Of a DNA stretch of 64,000 nt, positions 34,061 through 42,495 are shown piece by piece; the stretch's first letter is position 1, and each line of letters starts with the position of its first letter. The DNA comes from Nocardioides gansuensis. Its GTDB lineage: Bacteria; Actinomycetota; Actinomycetes; Propionibacteriales; Nocardioidaceae. The position numbers were made by a program, and so were the translations under genes. Location of the stretch: contig NZ_QDGZ01000001.1 of assembly GCF_003076135.1 (NCBI RefSeq), positions 248,001 to 312,000 on the forward strand, written 5' to 3'. The notes beneath the pieces were generated by a model, which worked only from the letters and a program-made list of their open reading frames with translations, did no database searches and was not told the origin of the DNA.

Positions 34061-34361
34061 TGATCCACCTATCCGTTCCGACGGTGCCGGTCCTGGGGTC
34101 AGGCTCCGGTCCTCCTGGTTGGCCGGCCCGGGTGGGGCCGGGGCGGGAAGCGCAGTCCGCTACCCGCCAGTAACAAAATGATGCCTCCCGGACTGGCCGG
34201 ATGCAAACACCAGGGCTGGTCCGGTGAGCCGCGTCACTGCTCCGAAGGAGCAAAGCCGTGAGCCCTCGACGTCCTGAGCGCGCCGACTTGACTCTCCCGG
34301 TTCTCGTAATGTCCACTTACACACTAGACATACAGACTTGGTGGACTAACTAAGGAAACAC
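34061..34361. promoter_or_regulatory. 301-bp divergent intergenic region
   Basis: No gene is seen here. The right end is AT-rich against its surroundings and holds a -35-like TTGACT (34288-34293), an inverted pair GTCCAC (34311-34316) and GTGGAC (34341-34346), and the AAGGA ribosome site of the TSUP gene (34352-34356). The pair could bind the Rrf2 regulator encoded two genes on. The left part shows nothing recognisable. Confidence 0.5.
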
Positions 34362-35264
34362 ATGCGCAAGCTGCTCGTCCTCGGCTTCGTCGGACTCCTC
34401 GCCCAGCTGATCGACGGCTCCCTCGGCATGGCCTACGGCGTCACGTCCTCCACCCTGCTGCTCGCGGTGGGTGTCGCGCCGGCCGCGGCATCGGCTGCGG
34501 TGCACTTCTCCGAGATCGGTACGTCGCTCGTGTCCGGCGCCTCGCACCACAAGCTCGGCAACGTCGACTGGAGGACGGTGTCGATCCTGGCGGTCCCCGG
34601 CTTCGTCGGGGCCTTCGCCGGGGCGACGTTCCTGGCCAGCCTGCCCGGCGACGAAGCGAAGCCCTGGGTGGCCACCATCCTGCTGGCGCTGGGCGTCTAC
34701 GTGATCTGGCGGTTCCTGATGCTGGGTGGCCGCCGGCCTGACTTCGCGGGCAGCCCGTCGCCGCTGTTCTTGGCGCCGATGGGCCTCTTCGGCGGCGCGC
34801 TGGACGCCATCGGCGGAGGCGGCTGGGGCCCGGTCGGGACCACCTCGCTGCTGTCGTCCGGGCGGCTCGAGCCGCGCAAGGTGATCGGCTCGATCGACAC
34901 CTCGGAGTTCGTGGTGGCCGTGGGCGGCTCTCTGGGCTTCCTGCTGGCGCTGGGCAGCCAGGGCATCGACTGGGGCTACGCGCTGGCGCTCCTCGCGGGC
35001 GGCGTCGTCGCTGCCCCGATCGCCGCCTGGCTGGTGCGCCACCTCCCGGCGCGCGTGCTCGGCGTCGGCGCGGGCGGCCTGATCGTGCTCACCAACTCCA
35101 AGACCATCCTGGAGACGCTGGGCGCCACCGGCCTGCAGGTCGGCGTCGTGGCGGCCGTGGTGGCCGTGCTGTGGCTGACCGGCATCGCCTGGGCGGTCAA
35201 GCAGGAGTCGATCGCCGCGCGGCAGCGCGCGGAGGAGCCCGACCTCGAGCCCGCCCTCGGCTGA
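34362..35264 (+). CDS. TSUP-family (TauE/SafE) anion exporter
   Basis: The 300-aa product has about 8 membrane helices in two halves, each with the TSUP pattern (G-x-x-A-Q-L-I-D-G-S-L-G-M-A-Y-G near 11-26; G-G-A-L-D-A-I-G-G-G-G-W-G-P near 145-158). It probably moves sulfite, sulfoacetate or another sulfur anion. The Rrf2 regulator 60 bp downstream is its likely controller. Confidence 0.9.
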   Translation: MRKLLVLGFVGLLAQLIDGSLGMAYGVTSSTLLLAVGVAPAAASAAVHFSEIGTSLVSGASHHKLGNVDWRTVSILAVPGFVGAFAGATFLASLPGDEAKPWVATILLALGVYVIWRFLMLGGRRPDFAGSPSPLFLAPMGLFGGALDAIGGGGWGPVGTTSLLSSGRLEPRKVIGSIDTSEFVVAVGGSLGFLLALGSQGIDWGYALALLAGGVVAAPIAAWLVRHLPARVLGVGAGGLIVLTNSKTILETLGATGLQVGVVAAVVAVLWLTGIAWAVKQESIAARQRAEEPDLEPALG

Positions 35265-35324
35265 CGGGGGCCACGGCGCGCCCGTGACGCGGCGAGCGTC
35301 GGGCCGGTCTGCCAGACTCGGGCC

Positions 35325-35783
35325 ATGCGAGTCTCCGCCAAGTCCGACTACGCCCTCCGGGCGCTGATCGAGATTGCCACCCGTGACGACGGGTCGCCGG
35401 TGTCGGCCGAGCAGCTCGGCAAGGCCCAGCACATCCCGCACGGGTTCCTCCAGGCGATCCTCGCCGACATGCGCAAGGCCGACATCGTGGTGTCCCAGCG
35501 CGGGCAGTCCGGCGGCTGGCGGTTCGCGCGCCCTGCCTCGCAGGTGACCGTGGCTGACGTGATCCGTGCGGTCGACGGCCCGCTCGTCTCCGTCTACGGC
35601 CTGCGGCCCGAGGCGGTCGCCTACGGGGAGTCAGCCCAGGTGCTGCAGTACGTCTGGATCGCCGCGCGCCGCGCCCTGCGGGACGTCTTCGAGAAGGTCA
35701 CCATCCAGCAGCTGGCCGACGGTGAGGTGCCCGAGTCGGTCGCGGCGCTCACCGCCGACGAGGACGCCTGGCAGCCGCACTGA
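35325..35783 (+). CDS. Rrf2-family regulator without cysteines
   Basis: The 152-aa product has the Rrf2 winged helix (M-R-V-S-A-K-S-D-Y-A-L-R-A-L at the start; recognition helix near 40-55; wing S-G-G-W-R-F-A near 64). It contains no cysteine at all, so unlike IscR/NsrR it cannot bind an Fe-S cluster through Cys and may behave more like CymR. CAGACT 6 nt before the ATG suggests a leaderless mRNA. It probably regulates the TSUP gene. Confidence 0.88.
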   Translation: MRVSAKSDYALRALIEIATRDDGSPVSAEQLGKAQHIPHGFLQAILADMRKADIVVSQRGQSGGWRFARPASQVTVADVIRAVDGPLVSVYGLRPEAVAYGESAQVLQYVWIAARRALRDVFEKVTIQQLADGEVPESVAALTADEDAWQPH

Positions 35784-35813
35784 CCGGGGCCTCCCCGCAC
35801 TGCGCCCTCCGGC

Positions 35814-36311
35814 TCACTCGCCGAACGCGACCGTCGTACAGGCCAGCCGTGCGCCCGCGCCGCCGTTCGTCGGGTTCGTCGGGTTCGCGTGGATGACCAC
35901 CGAGCCGGCAGTTCCGGGAGCGAACTCCCACCCGACCGTCCGGGTCGCGACGCCGCGCCCGTCCGCGTCGGTCGTGATGTCGAGCCAGACCTCGCGCTGC
36001 TCCAGCGTGCCGGTGTGGCCCGGGTGCTGGTAGTGCCCGCCGGAGGCGAGCGGGTCGGTGCCGCAGAGCCCGGTGTGCACGTGGGCGCCGAAGGTCCGGT
36101 TCGGCGGCAGGCCCTCGGCCATCAGCCGCACGCGCGTGCTGTCGTCCTTCGACCAGGAGTGCACCTGCGTCGTCACGGCGGAGTACGCCGTGTCGTGCAC
36201 GGCGTCGGGGCCGTGGCCGTGGTCGACCATCATCCGGTCGGCGGCCGCGACCACCGGAACGGCCAGGAGCACACCGGCGCCCGTGAGGGCCAGCGTCATC
36301 GTTCTGCGCAT
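35814..36311 (-). CDS. Secreted Cu/Zn superoxide-dismutase-like protein
   Basis: The 165-aa product has a signal peptide (M-R-R-T-M-T-L-A-L-T...A-A-A) and the CuZnSOD core: F-G-A-H-V-H-T-G-L-C copper ligands near 78, bridging-like H in G-G-H-Y-Q-H-P-G, I-H-A-N near 140 and L-A-C near 155 (disulfide partner). The zinc-site His-x-G-D is replaced by H-T-G-T-L-E, so zinc binding may be lost. It is a degenerate or copper-only SOD-like protein outside the cell. Activity is uncertain. Confidence 0.75.
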   Translation of the reverse strand: MRRTMTLALTGAGVLLAVPVVAAADRMMVDHGHGPDAVHDTAYSAVTTQVHSWSKDDSTRVRLMAEGLPPNRTFGAHVHTGLCGTDPLASGGHYQHPGHTGTLEQREVWLDITTDADGRGVATRTVGWEFAPGTAGSVVIHANPTNPTNGGAGARLACTTVAFGE

Positions 36312-36447
36312 CTCTTCCTCCTCTACTCAGCTCCTGCCCACGCGGGCAGACACGAGTTGTGGCGCCGGACTGGCCATTCGGTTCACGGGGCGCCGGGATC
36401 AGCGCCACGATGGGGAACCGTTTGGCTCCCTCGGCACCACAAGGGAT

Positions 36448-37008
36448 GTGACGACCATCGACCCTGCAGGCTCCTGGCCCGCGTCGGCGACCGACGCGGA
36501 GCTGATGGCTGCCGTCCGCGAGAGCGACCGGGGGGCCCTGCGGGAGCTCTTCCTGCGCCACGAGCCGTGGCTCGTCGCGCGGCTCACACGACGCTGCGCT
36601 GACAGCGCGATCGTGGACGAGGCGATCCAGGAGACCTTCCTCGTGCTCTGGCGCAAGCCCGGGAGCTGGCGCGGTGAGGGCGAGGTGGCGGCCTGGCTCT
36701 GGGGGATCGCCATCAGGTCACTGCTGCACCAGCTCAAGCCGCGGGCCAGCGTCGTCGACCGGCTGAGCGCGCTGCGCCGCGACGAGGAGGCAGTCTCCGC
36801 CGAGGAGCAGGTGCTCACCCGGGTCGAGTACAGCGACGTCGGCGACGCGCTGCACCGGCTCTCGCCGGAGCTGCGCGCCGTCGTCCAGGCCACCGTCCTC
36901 GACGGACTCAGCACCCGCGAGGCCGCCACGCTGCTGGGGATCCCCAGCGGCACCGTCAAGAGCCGGATGAGCCGCGCTCGCACCCAGCTCCGGGAGGCAC
37001 TGCTGTGA
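36448..37008 (+). CDS. ECF sigma factor, first gene of a coupled sigma/anti-sigma/ABC operon
   Basis: The 186-aa product has region 2 (D-E-A-I-Q-E-T-F-L-V-L-W-R near 55-67) and region 4 (L-S-P-E-L-R-A-V-V-Q...S-T-R-E-A-A-T-L-L-G-I-P-S-G-T-V-K-S-R near 130-180). The GTG is chosen as the first in-frame start before the T-D-A-E-L-M-A-A-V motif. Its stop overlaps the anti-sigma GTG. The operon continues with an ABC transporter and a lipoprotein, which it probably induces together with itself. Confidence 0.85.
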   Translation: MTTIDPAGSWPASATDAELMAAVRESDRGALRELFLRHEPWLVARLTRRCADSAIVDEAIQETFLVLWRKPGSWRGEGEVAAWLWGIAIRSLLHQLKPRASVVDRLSALRRDEEAVSAEEQVLTRVEYSDVGDALHRLSPELRAVVQATVLDGLSTREAATLLGIPSGTVKSRMSRARTQLREALL

Positions 37009-37820
37009 ACACCTGGCACGCCCAGCCCGCCGACCTCGCGGCGTACGTCGCAGGGGAGCAGGACCCCGTCCTCGCTGCCTCTCTCGAGGCCCACCTCGTC
37101 CGGTGCGCCGATTGTCGCGCCTCCCTGGCCCGCGCCGGCGCGGGGGAGCGCCGGGGGAGCGCCGACACCGAGCGCCGCTGGGCGGCGCTCACCGAGGTCG
37201 TCGACGCGCCGTCGCAGCACCACCTGGCCCGGCTCGGCGTCTCCACGCGACCGCTGCTCGGCGCCTGGCTCGCCGCCGTCCTGGGGCTCATCGCGGTGCC
37301 GCTGGTGCTCACCATGGTCGCCGGCACCCGGCTCGAGTCGATGGTCCTCGCCCTCGCGCCGATCGCTCCCGCGGTCGCGGTCGTGCTCGCGTACCGCGAC
37401 TCGGCGGACCCCGCGGGAGAGATCTCGCTCGCCGCCCCCCGTGCGGGGCTGCGCGCGGTCTCGGCGCGGGCCCTCGTCGTCGGAGCAGGGGCGTTGCCGC
37501 TCGGGGTCGGCGCCGCCCTGGTGGCCGGCTTTCCGGTACACCTGGCCCTGTCGTGGCTGTTGCCGGGGCTGGCCCTGTCGGCCCTCGTGCTCCTCGCGGG
37601 CACCACGCGGCTCGATCCGGCGTGGGTGCTCGCCGTCCTCGGGTCCGCCTGGGCTCTCGTCGTCGGCCTGCCCGGAGCCTCGCGGCGGATCCCCGCGCGC
37701 GAGATGGCCGAGCTCCTCGCCACCCAGCCGGTCCAGCTGACGGCCCTCGCCGTCGCCGTACTCGCCCTCGGGCTCACGTTCACGCGGCGCGAGCGCGTCG
37801 CCTACAGGAGGTCAGCATGA
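37005..37820 (+). CDS. Membrane anti-sigma factor with zinc finger (zf-HC2)
   Basis: The 271-aa product starts with a cytoplasmic zinc-binding anti-sigma domain: H-L-V-R-C-A-D-C (HxxxCxxC) near residues 30-37. About six membrane helices follow, unusual for anti-sigma factors, which mostly have one. It should hold the preceding sigma factor until an envelope signal arrives. GTGA and ATGA overlaps couple it to both neighbours. Confidence 0.85.
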   Translation: MNTWHAQPADLAAYVAGEQDPVLAASLEAHLVRCADCRASLARAGAGERRGSADTERRWAALTEVVDAPSQHHLARLGVSTRPLLGAWLAAVLGLIAVPLVLTMVAGTRLESMVLALAPIAPAVAVVLAYRDSADPAGEISLAAPRAGLRAVSARALVVGAGALPLGVGAALVAGFPVHLALSWLLPGLALSALVLLAGTTRLDPAWVLAVLGSAWALVVGLPGASRRIPAREMAELLATQPVQLTALAVAVLALGLTFTRRERVAYRRSA

Positions 37821-38677
37821 GCACCACCGTCCTCACCTACGCCCGGGTCGCCGTGTCGGCACTCACCAAGACGTACGGCGCCAGGGTCGCCGTCGACGAG
37901 GTCGACCTGTCGTTGGGCAGCGGCATCATCGGCGTGCTGGGTCCCAACGGCGCAGGCAAGACGACCCTGCTGCGGATGCTCGCCACCGTGCTCGCACCCG
38001 ACAAGGGCACGATCTCGCTGAACGGCCTCGACCCTCGCGTCCCCGCCGAGCGCGTCGAGATCCGCCGTCGGCTGGGGTTCCTCCCGCAGTCGAGCGAGCT
38101 CTACCCGAACTTCACGCCCCTCGAGCTCGTCGACTACGTCGCCGTGCTGAAGGAGCACACCGACCGTGACTGGCGACGCCGGGAGGCGACGCGCGTCCTG
38201 GAGGCGGTGGGCCTCGCGGACCGCATGCACCAGAAGATCAGGACTCTGTCGGGCGGCATGCAGCAGCGCGTCGCGCTCGCCGCCGCCCTGCTCGGCGATC
38301 CCGAGCTGCTGGTCCTCGACGAGCCGGCTACGGGCCTCGATCCGGAGCAGCGACTCGAGCTGCGGTCCCTCCTGGCGCGCAGCGCGGGCCGCGGCACGGT
38401 CATCCTCTCGACCCACAACACCGCCGAGGTGGCTGCGCTGTGCCAGCGCGTCCTCGTGATGCGGGAGGGGAGGATCTGCTTCACCGGCACTCCCGGCGAG
38501 CTGCGTGACCTCGCGGACGGCCGGGTCTGGGAGTCCGGCGGCGCCGACGCCACCGCGCTGCGGAGCTGGATGACGGCGGACGGGACGTTCCGCCACATCG
38601 GCGACCCGCCCGCCGGCGCGACCCACGTCGCCGCGACCCTCGACGACGGCTACCTCCTGAGCGGAGCAGGCCGATGA
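37817..38677 (+). CDS. ABC transporter ATP-binding protein
   Basis: The 286-aa product has Walker A G-P-N-G-A-G-K-T-T near 40, Q-loop L-P-Q-S near 92, signature L-S-G-G-M-Q-Q-R near 140, Walker B L-L-V-L-D-E-P near 160 and a switch His near 193. The C-terminal 60 residues form an extra domain. It powers the membrane proteins encoded next. AGGAGG precedes the ATG. Confidence 0.92.
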   Translation: MSTTVLTYARVAVSALTKTYGARVAVDEVDLSLGSGIIGVLGPNGAGKTTLLRMLATVLAPDKGTISLNGLDPRVPAERVEIRRRLGFLPQSSELYPNFTPLELVDYVAVLKEHTDRDWRRREATRVLEAVGLADRMHQKIRTLSGGMQQRVALAAALLGDPELLVLDEPATGLDPEQRLELRSLLARSAGRGTVILSTHNTAEVAALCQRVLVMREGRICFTGTPGELRDLADGRVWESGGADATALRSWMTADGTFRHIGDPPAGATHVAATLDDGYLLSGAGR

Positions 38678-39234
38678 TCGCCGTCCTGACCCAGGCAGTC
38701 CGGCCCACTGCGCGCACGATCGCGTGGCGGCCGGTCGCCGGCGTGGCCGCAGGCCTCGTGCTGCTGTCGGTGCTGCTTGTCGAGGAGGACCGCGCCCAGA
38801 TGGTGATGGCGTGGCTCGGCGCCGCGGTGACCGCGTCCCTGCTGGTCGCCGCGATCCGCGACCGTGCGTCCCGGCTGCTGGCCGCCGTGCCGACGCCGCT
38901 GTCCGCCCGCCGGCTGCTGCGGCTGGCCATCGTCGCGCCTGTCCCGGTCGCCGTACTCGTGCTGGTCGTCGGGTTGCGGCAGCCGGACGGACCGCTGCCC
39001 CTCCTCGGTGACGTGACCGCGCTGACCCTGGCGGGGCTCGGAGTTGCGAGCTGGATGGCGGACGAGCGCGGGGTCGCATGGGGTGCCGGACTGCCGCTGG
39101 CCTGGGTGGCCGGCGCGCAGTTCGGCAACAGCTCGGCGGGCGCTGTGGGCGACGCGCTGCTCTGGTGGCACACGGACTCGCTGGTGGTCGGCGCCATCGC
39201 GGCGGGCTGTGTGCTCCTCGGGGCCCGACGATGA
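38674..39234 (+). CDS. Hydrophobic membrane protein, likely ABC permease part
   Basis: The 186-aa product has about five membrane helices and no known motif. Overlapping starts and stops on both sides tie it to the ABC ATPase. It could form the channel together with the larger membrane protein that follows. Confidence 0.7.
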   Translation: MIAVLTQAVRPTARTIAWRPVAGVAAGLVLLSVLLVEEDRAQMVMAWLGAAVTASLLVAAIRDRASRLLAAVPTPLSARRLLRLAIVAPVPVAVLVLVVGLRQPDGPLPLLGDVTALTLAGLGVASWMADERGVAWGAGLPLAWVAGAQFGNSSAGAVGDALLWWHTDSLVVGAIAAGCVLLGARR

Positions 39235-40145
39235 GCGCCGGTGCAGCTCTCGCCGTCGAGGTCCCGGTCCAAGCCTCGGCGCCTCGATGGCGAGTGGTCC
39301 GGGCGCTGGCGCGGCAGGAGGCCCGGCGTCACCTGCGCAGCCCGATGCTGCCGCTCGGGTTGGCGGGGTTCGTCTACCTCGCGTGGGTCACCAGGACGAG
39401 CGACGACTGGTCAGGGATCGAGTACGGCGGGATGCCGGGCGCGGGCGTCACCCTCTTTCTGGGCGTCTCCCTGCTGGTGGCGTCGAGCTTCCGCAGGGAA
39501 CGGGCCGGTCTCGTCGAGGACGCGCCCACCGGCGAGACGACGCGTGCGACGGGCCGACTGCTGGGCGCGGGCGTGCTCGTGCTCGTCGTGGCCGCGGCGA
39601 CCGCTGTACAGGTCATGGTCATGCGAGCCGGCGGCGGCGTCGACCTCGGCGATGAACCCGGCCGCACCCTGCATGCCCACCACACGCTGCCCGAGGTGCT
39701 CCAGCCGGTGTGCGTTGCCCTGGTCGCGGTCGCCCTCGGTGCGCTTCTCGGGCGCCGCGTGCAGCAGCGGGCCGCGACCACGATCGCGCTCTTCGCGTTC
39801 TGGTACCTCACGGCCGGCATCACCTGGCTCTTCCAGGCGGCACCGGTGCGCCCGTGGTCGATCGTCATGGTGCATCCCGTCGAGGTCCGGGTGGGACCGC
39901 ATTCGGCCGATCCGCTCACCTTCCCCGAGGAGTGGCTGCTCTCGGCGCCCGACGCCTACGAGCCCTTCTGGGGGCGGCTGGTCGTCTCTCCCGAGCTGGC
40001 GACCGCGCATGACATGTGGCTGATCGGGCTGGCGTGCGTGCTGGTGGCGTTCGCCCTGCCCCGGCGGACGCGGGGTCGCCTCCTCGTGGTCGGCGGGATG
40101 GTCGCGGCCGTCGCCGTCATCGCCCAGTACGCGGTGGCGCCATGA
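39231..40145 (+). CDS. ABC-2-like membrane protein
   Basis: The 304-aa product has an N-terminal amphipathic segment (R-A-L-A-R-Q-E-A-R-R-H-L-R-S-P), typical of ABC-2 permeases before the first helix, and about six membrane helices. It has a large extracellular loop near 200-270. The substrate is unknown. Coupled by ATGA at both ends. Confidence 0.72.
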   Translation: MSAGAALAVEVPVQASAPRWRVVRALARQEARRHLRSPMLPLGLAGFVYLAWVTRTSDDWSGIEYGGMPGAGVTLFLGVSLLVASSFRRERAGLVEDAPTGETTRATGRLLGAGVLVLVVAAATAVQVMVMRAGGGVDLGDEPGRTLHAHHTLPEVLQPVCVALVAVALGALLGRRVQQRAATTIALFAFWYLTAGITWLFQAAPVRPWSIVMVHPVEVRVGPHSADPLTFPEEWLLSAPDAYEPFWGRLVVSPELATAHDMWLIGLACVLVAFALPRRTRGRLLVVGGMVAAVAVIAQYAVAP

Positions 40146-41149
40146 GGATGCGGCGGCTGCGTCTGGCCGTGTCCAGTCTCGGGGTGTCGCTGGCAGTGGC
40201 CGGCTGCGCAGTGCCGTACGACGACGACGGCGAGCTGCTGGCCGGTGGCCGGCTGGCCTCTGCTCCGGTCAAGACGCACAGTGCCGTGCCTGTGGTCATC
40301 GACTCCGACCTCGCACCGGACGACCTCGCCGCGATCAGCTATCTGGTCCGGCATCCCGAGGTGCGGGTGGTCGGGGTCACGGTGCCGACCACGGGGATGG
40401 TCACGTGTCCCGCCGGCATCGCCCTGCTCGACGACCTCTTCACCGCGATCGAGGCGAAGCCGGTGCCCGTCGCCTGCGGCGAGGAGCCGCGCGGCGCAGC
40501 CGGCGTGCCCTTCCCGGCCTGGTGGGGGATCGGCAGCCTCACCGACAGCGGCCTCGAGCGCGGCGTGGGCGACGGCTCCACGCGGGTGAGCCGCCGCCCG
40601 GCTGGCCGATTCCTCGCCGACGCGGCGCGGCGGCACCCGGGGCTGCACGTCGTGGCGCTGGGCCCGCTCACCGAGGTCGCGGCACTGCTGAGGTCCGACC
40701 CCGACGCCTACGTGCGCCTTGCCGGCGTCACCACGATGGCCGGCATCGTCGAGGAGCCCGCGCAGGACTCCGACCTCGGTGTCGGCGAGTGGAACGCGGC
40801 AGCCGACCCGGAGGCCTTCGCCAGCGTGGTGGCGGGACCGGTGCCGGTGACCGTCGTTCCGCACGACCCGGTGCCGCCGGGCCGCCCCGCCGGCATGGCC
40901 GTGCCGGTCGTCGGGCACCTCGGCTTCGCGACCGACTTCGAGTCGCCGGCGTTCTGGGACCTGGCGACGGCGGCCCTCTTCACACTCCCCGTGGCCGCGC
41001 GGGCGGAGACGGGCACCTGGCGCGTCGACGTACGCGACGACCGTGGCCGGCTCACGCGCACCGGTGACGGAACGGTCCGGGTCGTGACGGCGCTCGACGC
41101 CGCCCGGCTCGACGACGCCTACCGCGCCGTCTTCGAGGCCCGGGACTGA
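40142..41149 (+). CDS. Nucleoside-hydrolase-like lipoprotein
   Basis: The 335-aa product has a lipoprotein signal (L-A-V-A-G-C near 16-21) and the inosine-uridine nucleoside hydrolase fold: calcium-site V-I-D-S-D-L-A-P-D-D-L-A-A near 60 (family D-x-D-P-G-x-D-D), A-L-G-P-L-T-E-V-A near 180 and E-W-N-A-A-A-D-P-E-A near 215. An exported, lipid-anchored member is unusual, since most are cytoplasmic. As the last gene of the sigma/ABC operon it may act as binding protein or nucleoside scavenger. Confidence 0.8.
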   Translation: MRMRRLRLAVSSLGVSLAVAGCAVPYDDDGELLAGGRLASAPVKTHSAVPVVIDSDLAPDDLAAISYLVRHPEVRVVGVTVPTTGMVTCPAGIALLDDLFTAIEAKPVPVACGEEPRGAAGVPFPAWWGIGSLTDSGLERGVGDGSTRVSRRPAGRFLADAARRHPGLHVVALGPLTEVAALLRSDPDAYVRLAGVTTMAGIVEEPAQDSDLGVGEWNAAADPEAFASVVAGPVPVTVVPHDPVPPGRPAGMAVPVVGHLGFATDFESPAFWDLATAALFTLPVAARAETGTWRVDVRDDRGRLTRTGDGTVRVVTALDAARLDDAYRAVFEARD

Positions 41150-41163
41150 GGGACCGTCCTCAG
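41146..41163. terminator. Short hairpin covering two convergent stops
   Basis: CTGAGG and CCTCAG arms surround a GACCGT loop, overlapping the stops of both convergent genes. There is no T-tract, so it is a weak candidate. Confidence 0.4.
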
Positions 41164-41762
41164 GCGGCGTCGATGCGGCCCAGCCGCTCCTTCAGGCCGC
41201 GGCGCTGCTTCTTGATCCTGGCCAGCTTGTCGTCGAGCTGGTGCTTCTCGTGCTCCAGCGCGAGCCGGGCGATCGCGTGGGTGAAGTCCTCGGGACCGGC
41301 GGCGGCGTCGAGGCTGAGGACGTGGATCCGGGCGTCCTTCTTGACGAACTTCGCCCAGTGGCCCACCAGCGTCGGGACCTGGTCGGCGTGCACGCCGTCA
41401 GGGGGCGTCACCACCAGGTGCAGCTGCAGCCCCACGAGGCCGTCGAGGGCGAGCGCCACCTGCTGGTAGTCGGCCTCGACGAAGCCGGGCTGGCTGATCA
41501 CGACGTCGTGGCCCTTGCGGGCGGCCTTGAACGCCTTGCGGCAGACCTCGGCCCACGCTCCCTCGACGTCCTTGCGCTTGAGGCCCTCGGCCTTGTGCCG
41601 CCTCCGGATCTCGATGTCGGCACGGTCCAGGTCGGCCTGGTCGAGCTTCGGCACGGCCAGGCCCGCCTCGGCCGTGGCGGCGCTGTCGCGGAGCGCAGTG
41701 TGCGTCTCAGAGACGCCCGGGACGGCAGCCCCGATGTGCAGGAAGACCTTCTTCTTCGCCAT
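41160..41762 (-). CDS. Hypothetical protein with sulfotransferase-like start and coiled-coil end
   Basis: The 200-aa product opens K-K-V-F-L-H-I-G-A, resembling the beta1 strand of sulfotransferase P-loops, but the T/S-G-T-S/T part is absent (A-V-P-G-V-S). The C-terminal 35 residues are a Lys/Arg/Glu coiled coil. Similar proteins occur in Actinobacteria. A function is not assigned. Confidence 0.65.
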   Translation of the reverse strand: MAKKKVFLHIGAAVPGVSETHTALRDSAATAEAGLAVPKLDQADLDRADIEIRRRHKAEGLKRKDVEGAWAEVCRKAFKAARKGHDVVISQPGFVEADYQQVALALDGLVGLQLHLVVTPPDGVHADQVPTLVGHWAKFVKKDARIHVLSLDAAAGPEDFTHAIARLALEHEKHQLDDKLARIKKQRRGLKERLGRIDAA

Positions 41763-41834
41763 GGGGGCACGGTCGCAGGCGCCGACGACGGCCCGGTGAA
41801 CGCGAGTCGAACGCCCGCCTCGACGCGCTGGCGC

Positions 41835-42467
41835 TCACTCCCTGCCGTGCTCGGCGACCCACTCGACGAGCGGGCGCAGCGAGCGCCAGTCGGACCGGAC
41901 CCGGTCGACGAGGCCGGGTCCGAGCGCGTCTTCCTCGAAGCCGTAGGGCCGGCCGACGAACAGCTGCTTGCGCCGCAGCAGGTCGATGCGCGGGTGGTCC
42001 TTGTCGTAGCCGCGCGGCGCGGTCCTGAGCTGGTCGCCGCCGATCTCCCAGCCCTCCACGGCGTAGGTCTCCAGATGGCGGGCCAGCTCGGTGCCCGTCC
42101 GCTCGTCTGCCATCGCCTCGCGGATCGCCGCCAGTCGCGGGCCGCCGGCCTCGTAGAAGCCGGCCCCGACGCGTACGCCGCGTGCCGAGAGCTCGACGTA
42201 CCAGCCGGTCGCCGGGCCGGCGGCGACGAAGGCGCCCTGGTGGGTCTTGTAGGGGGTCTTGTCCTTGGCGAAGCGGACGTCGCGGTAGGGGCGGAAGACC
42301 TTGGCGCTGCCGAACTCCGGCTCCAGCTCGGCCACCAGCGCCCGCATCGGCGCCTCGACCGCCTCCTTGTAGACGCCCTTGTGGGCCTCCCAGAACGACT
42401 TGGTGTTGTCGACCTCGAGGTCGTCGTAGAAGTCCAGCGCGGCGACGGGGAATCCGGTGAAGCTCAC
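41835..42467 (-). CDS. DUF2461 (TIGR02453) family protein
   Basis: The 210-aa product fits DUF2461: F-Y-D-D-L-E-V-D-N-T-K-S-F-W-E-A-H-K near 17 and the conserved F-R-P-Y-R-D-V-R-F-A-K-D-K-T-P-Y-K near 60. It is a soluble protein of unknown function. The GTG (V-S-F-T-G-F-P) is chosen because the family begins there. Confidence 0.85.
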   Translation of the reverse strand: MSFTGFPVAALDFYDDLEVDNTKSFWEAHKGVYKEAVEAPMRALVAELEPEFGSAKVFRPYRDVRFAKDKTPYKTHQGAFVAAGPATGWYVELSARGVRVGAGFYEAGGPRLAAIREAMADERTGTELARHLETYAVEGWEIGGDQLRTAPRGYDKDHPRIDLLRRKQLFVGRPYGFEEDALGPGLVDRVRSDWRSLRPLVEWVAEHGRE

Positions 42468-42495
42468 CCGACCGACCCTAGCCGCGGGGCCTCGG

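Noticed and set aside
32441..34063. Plus-strand open frame of 540 codons opposite the acyl-CoA dehydrogenase
   Set aside because: The minus strand has a full FadE5-like protein; the antisense frame is a shadow.
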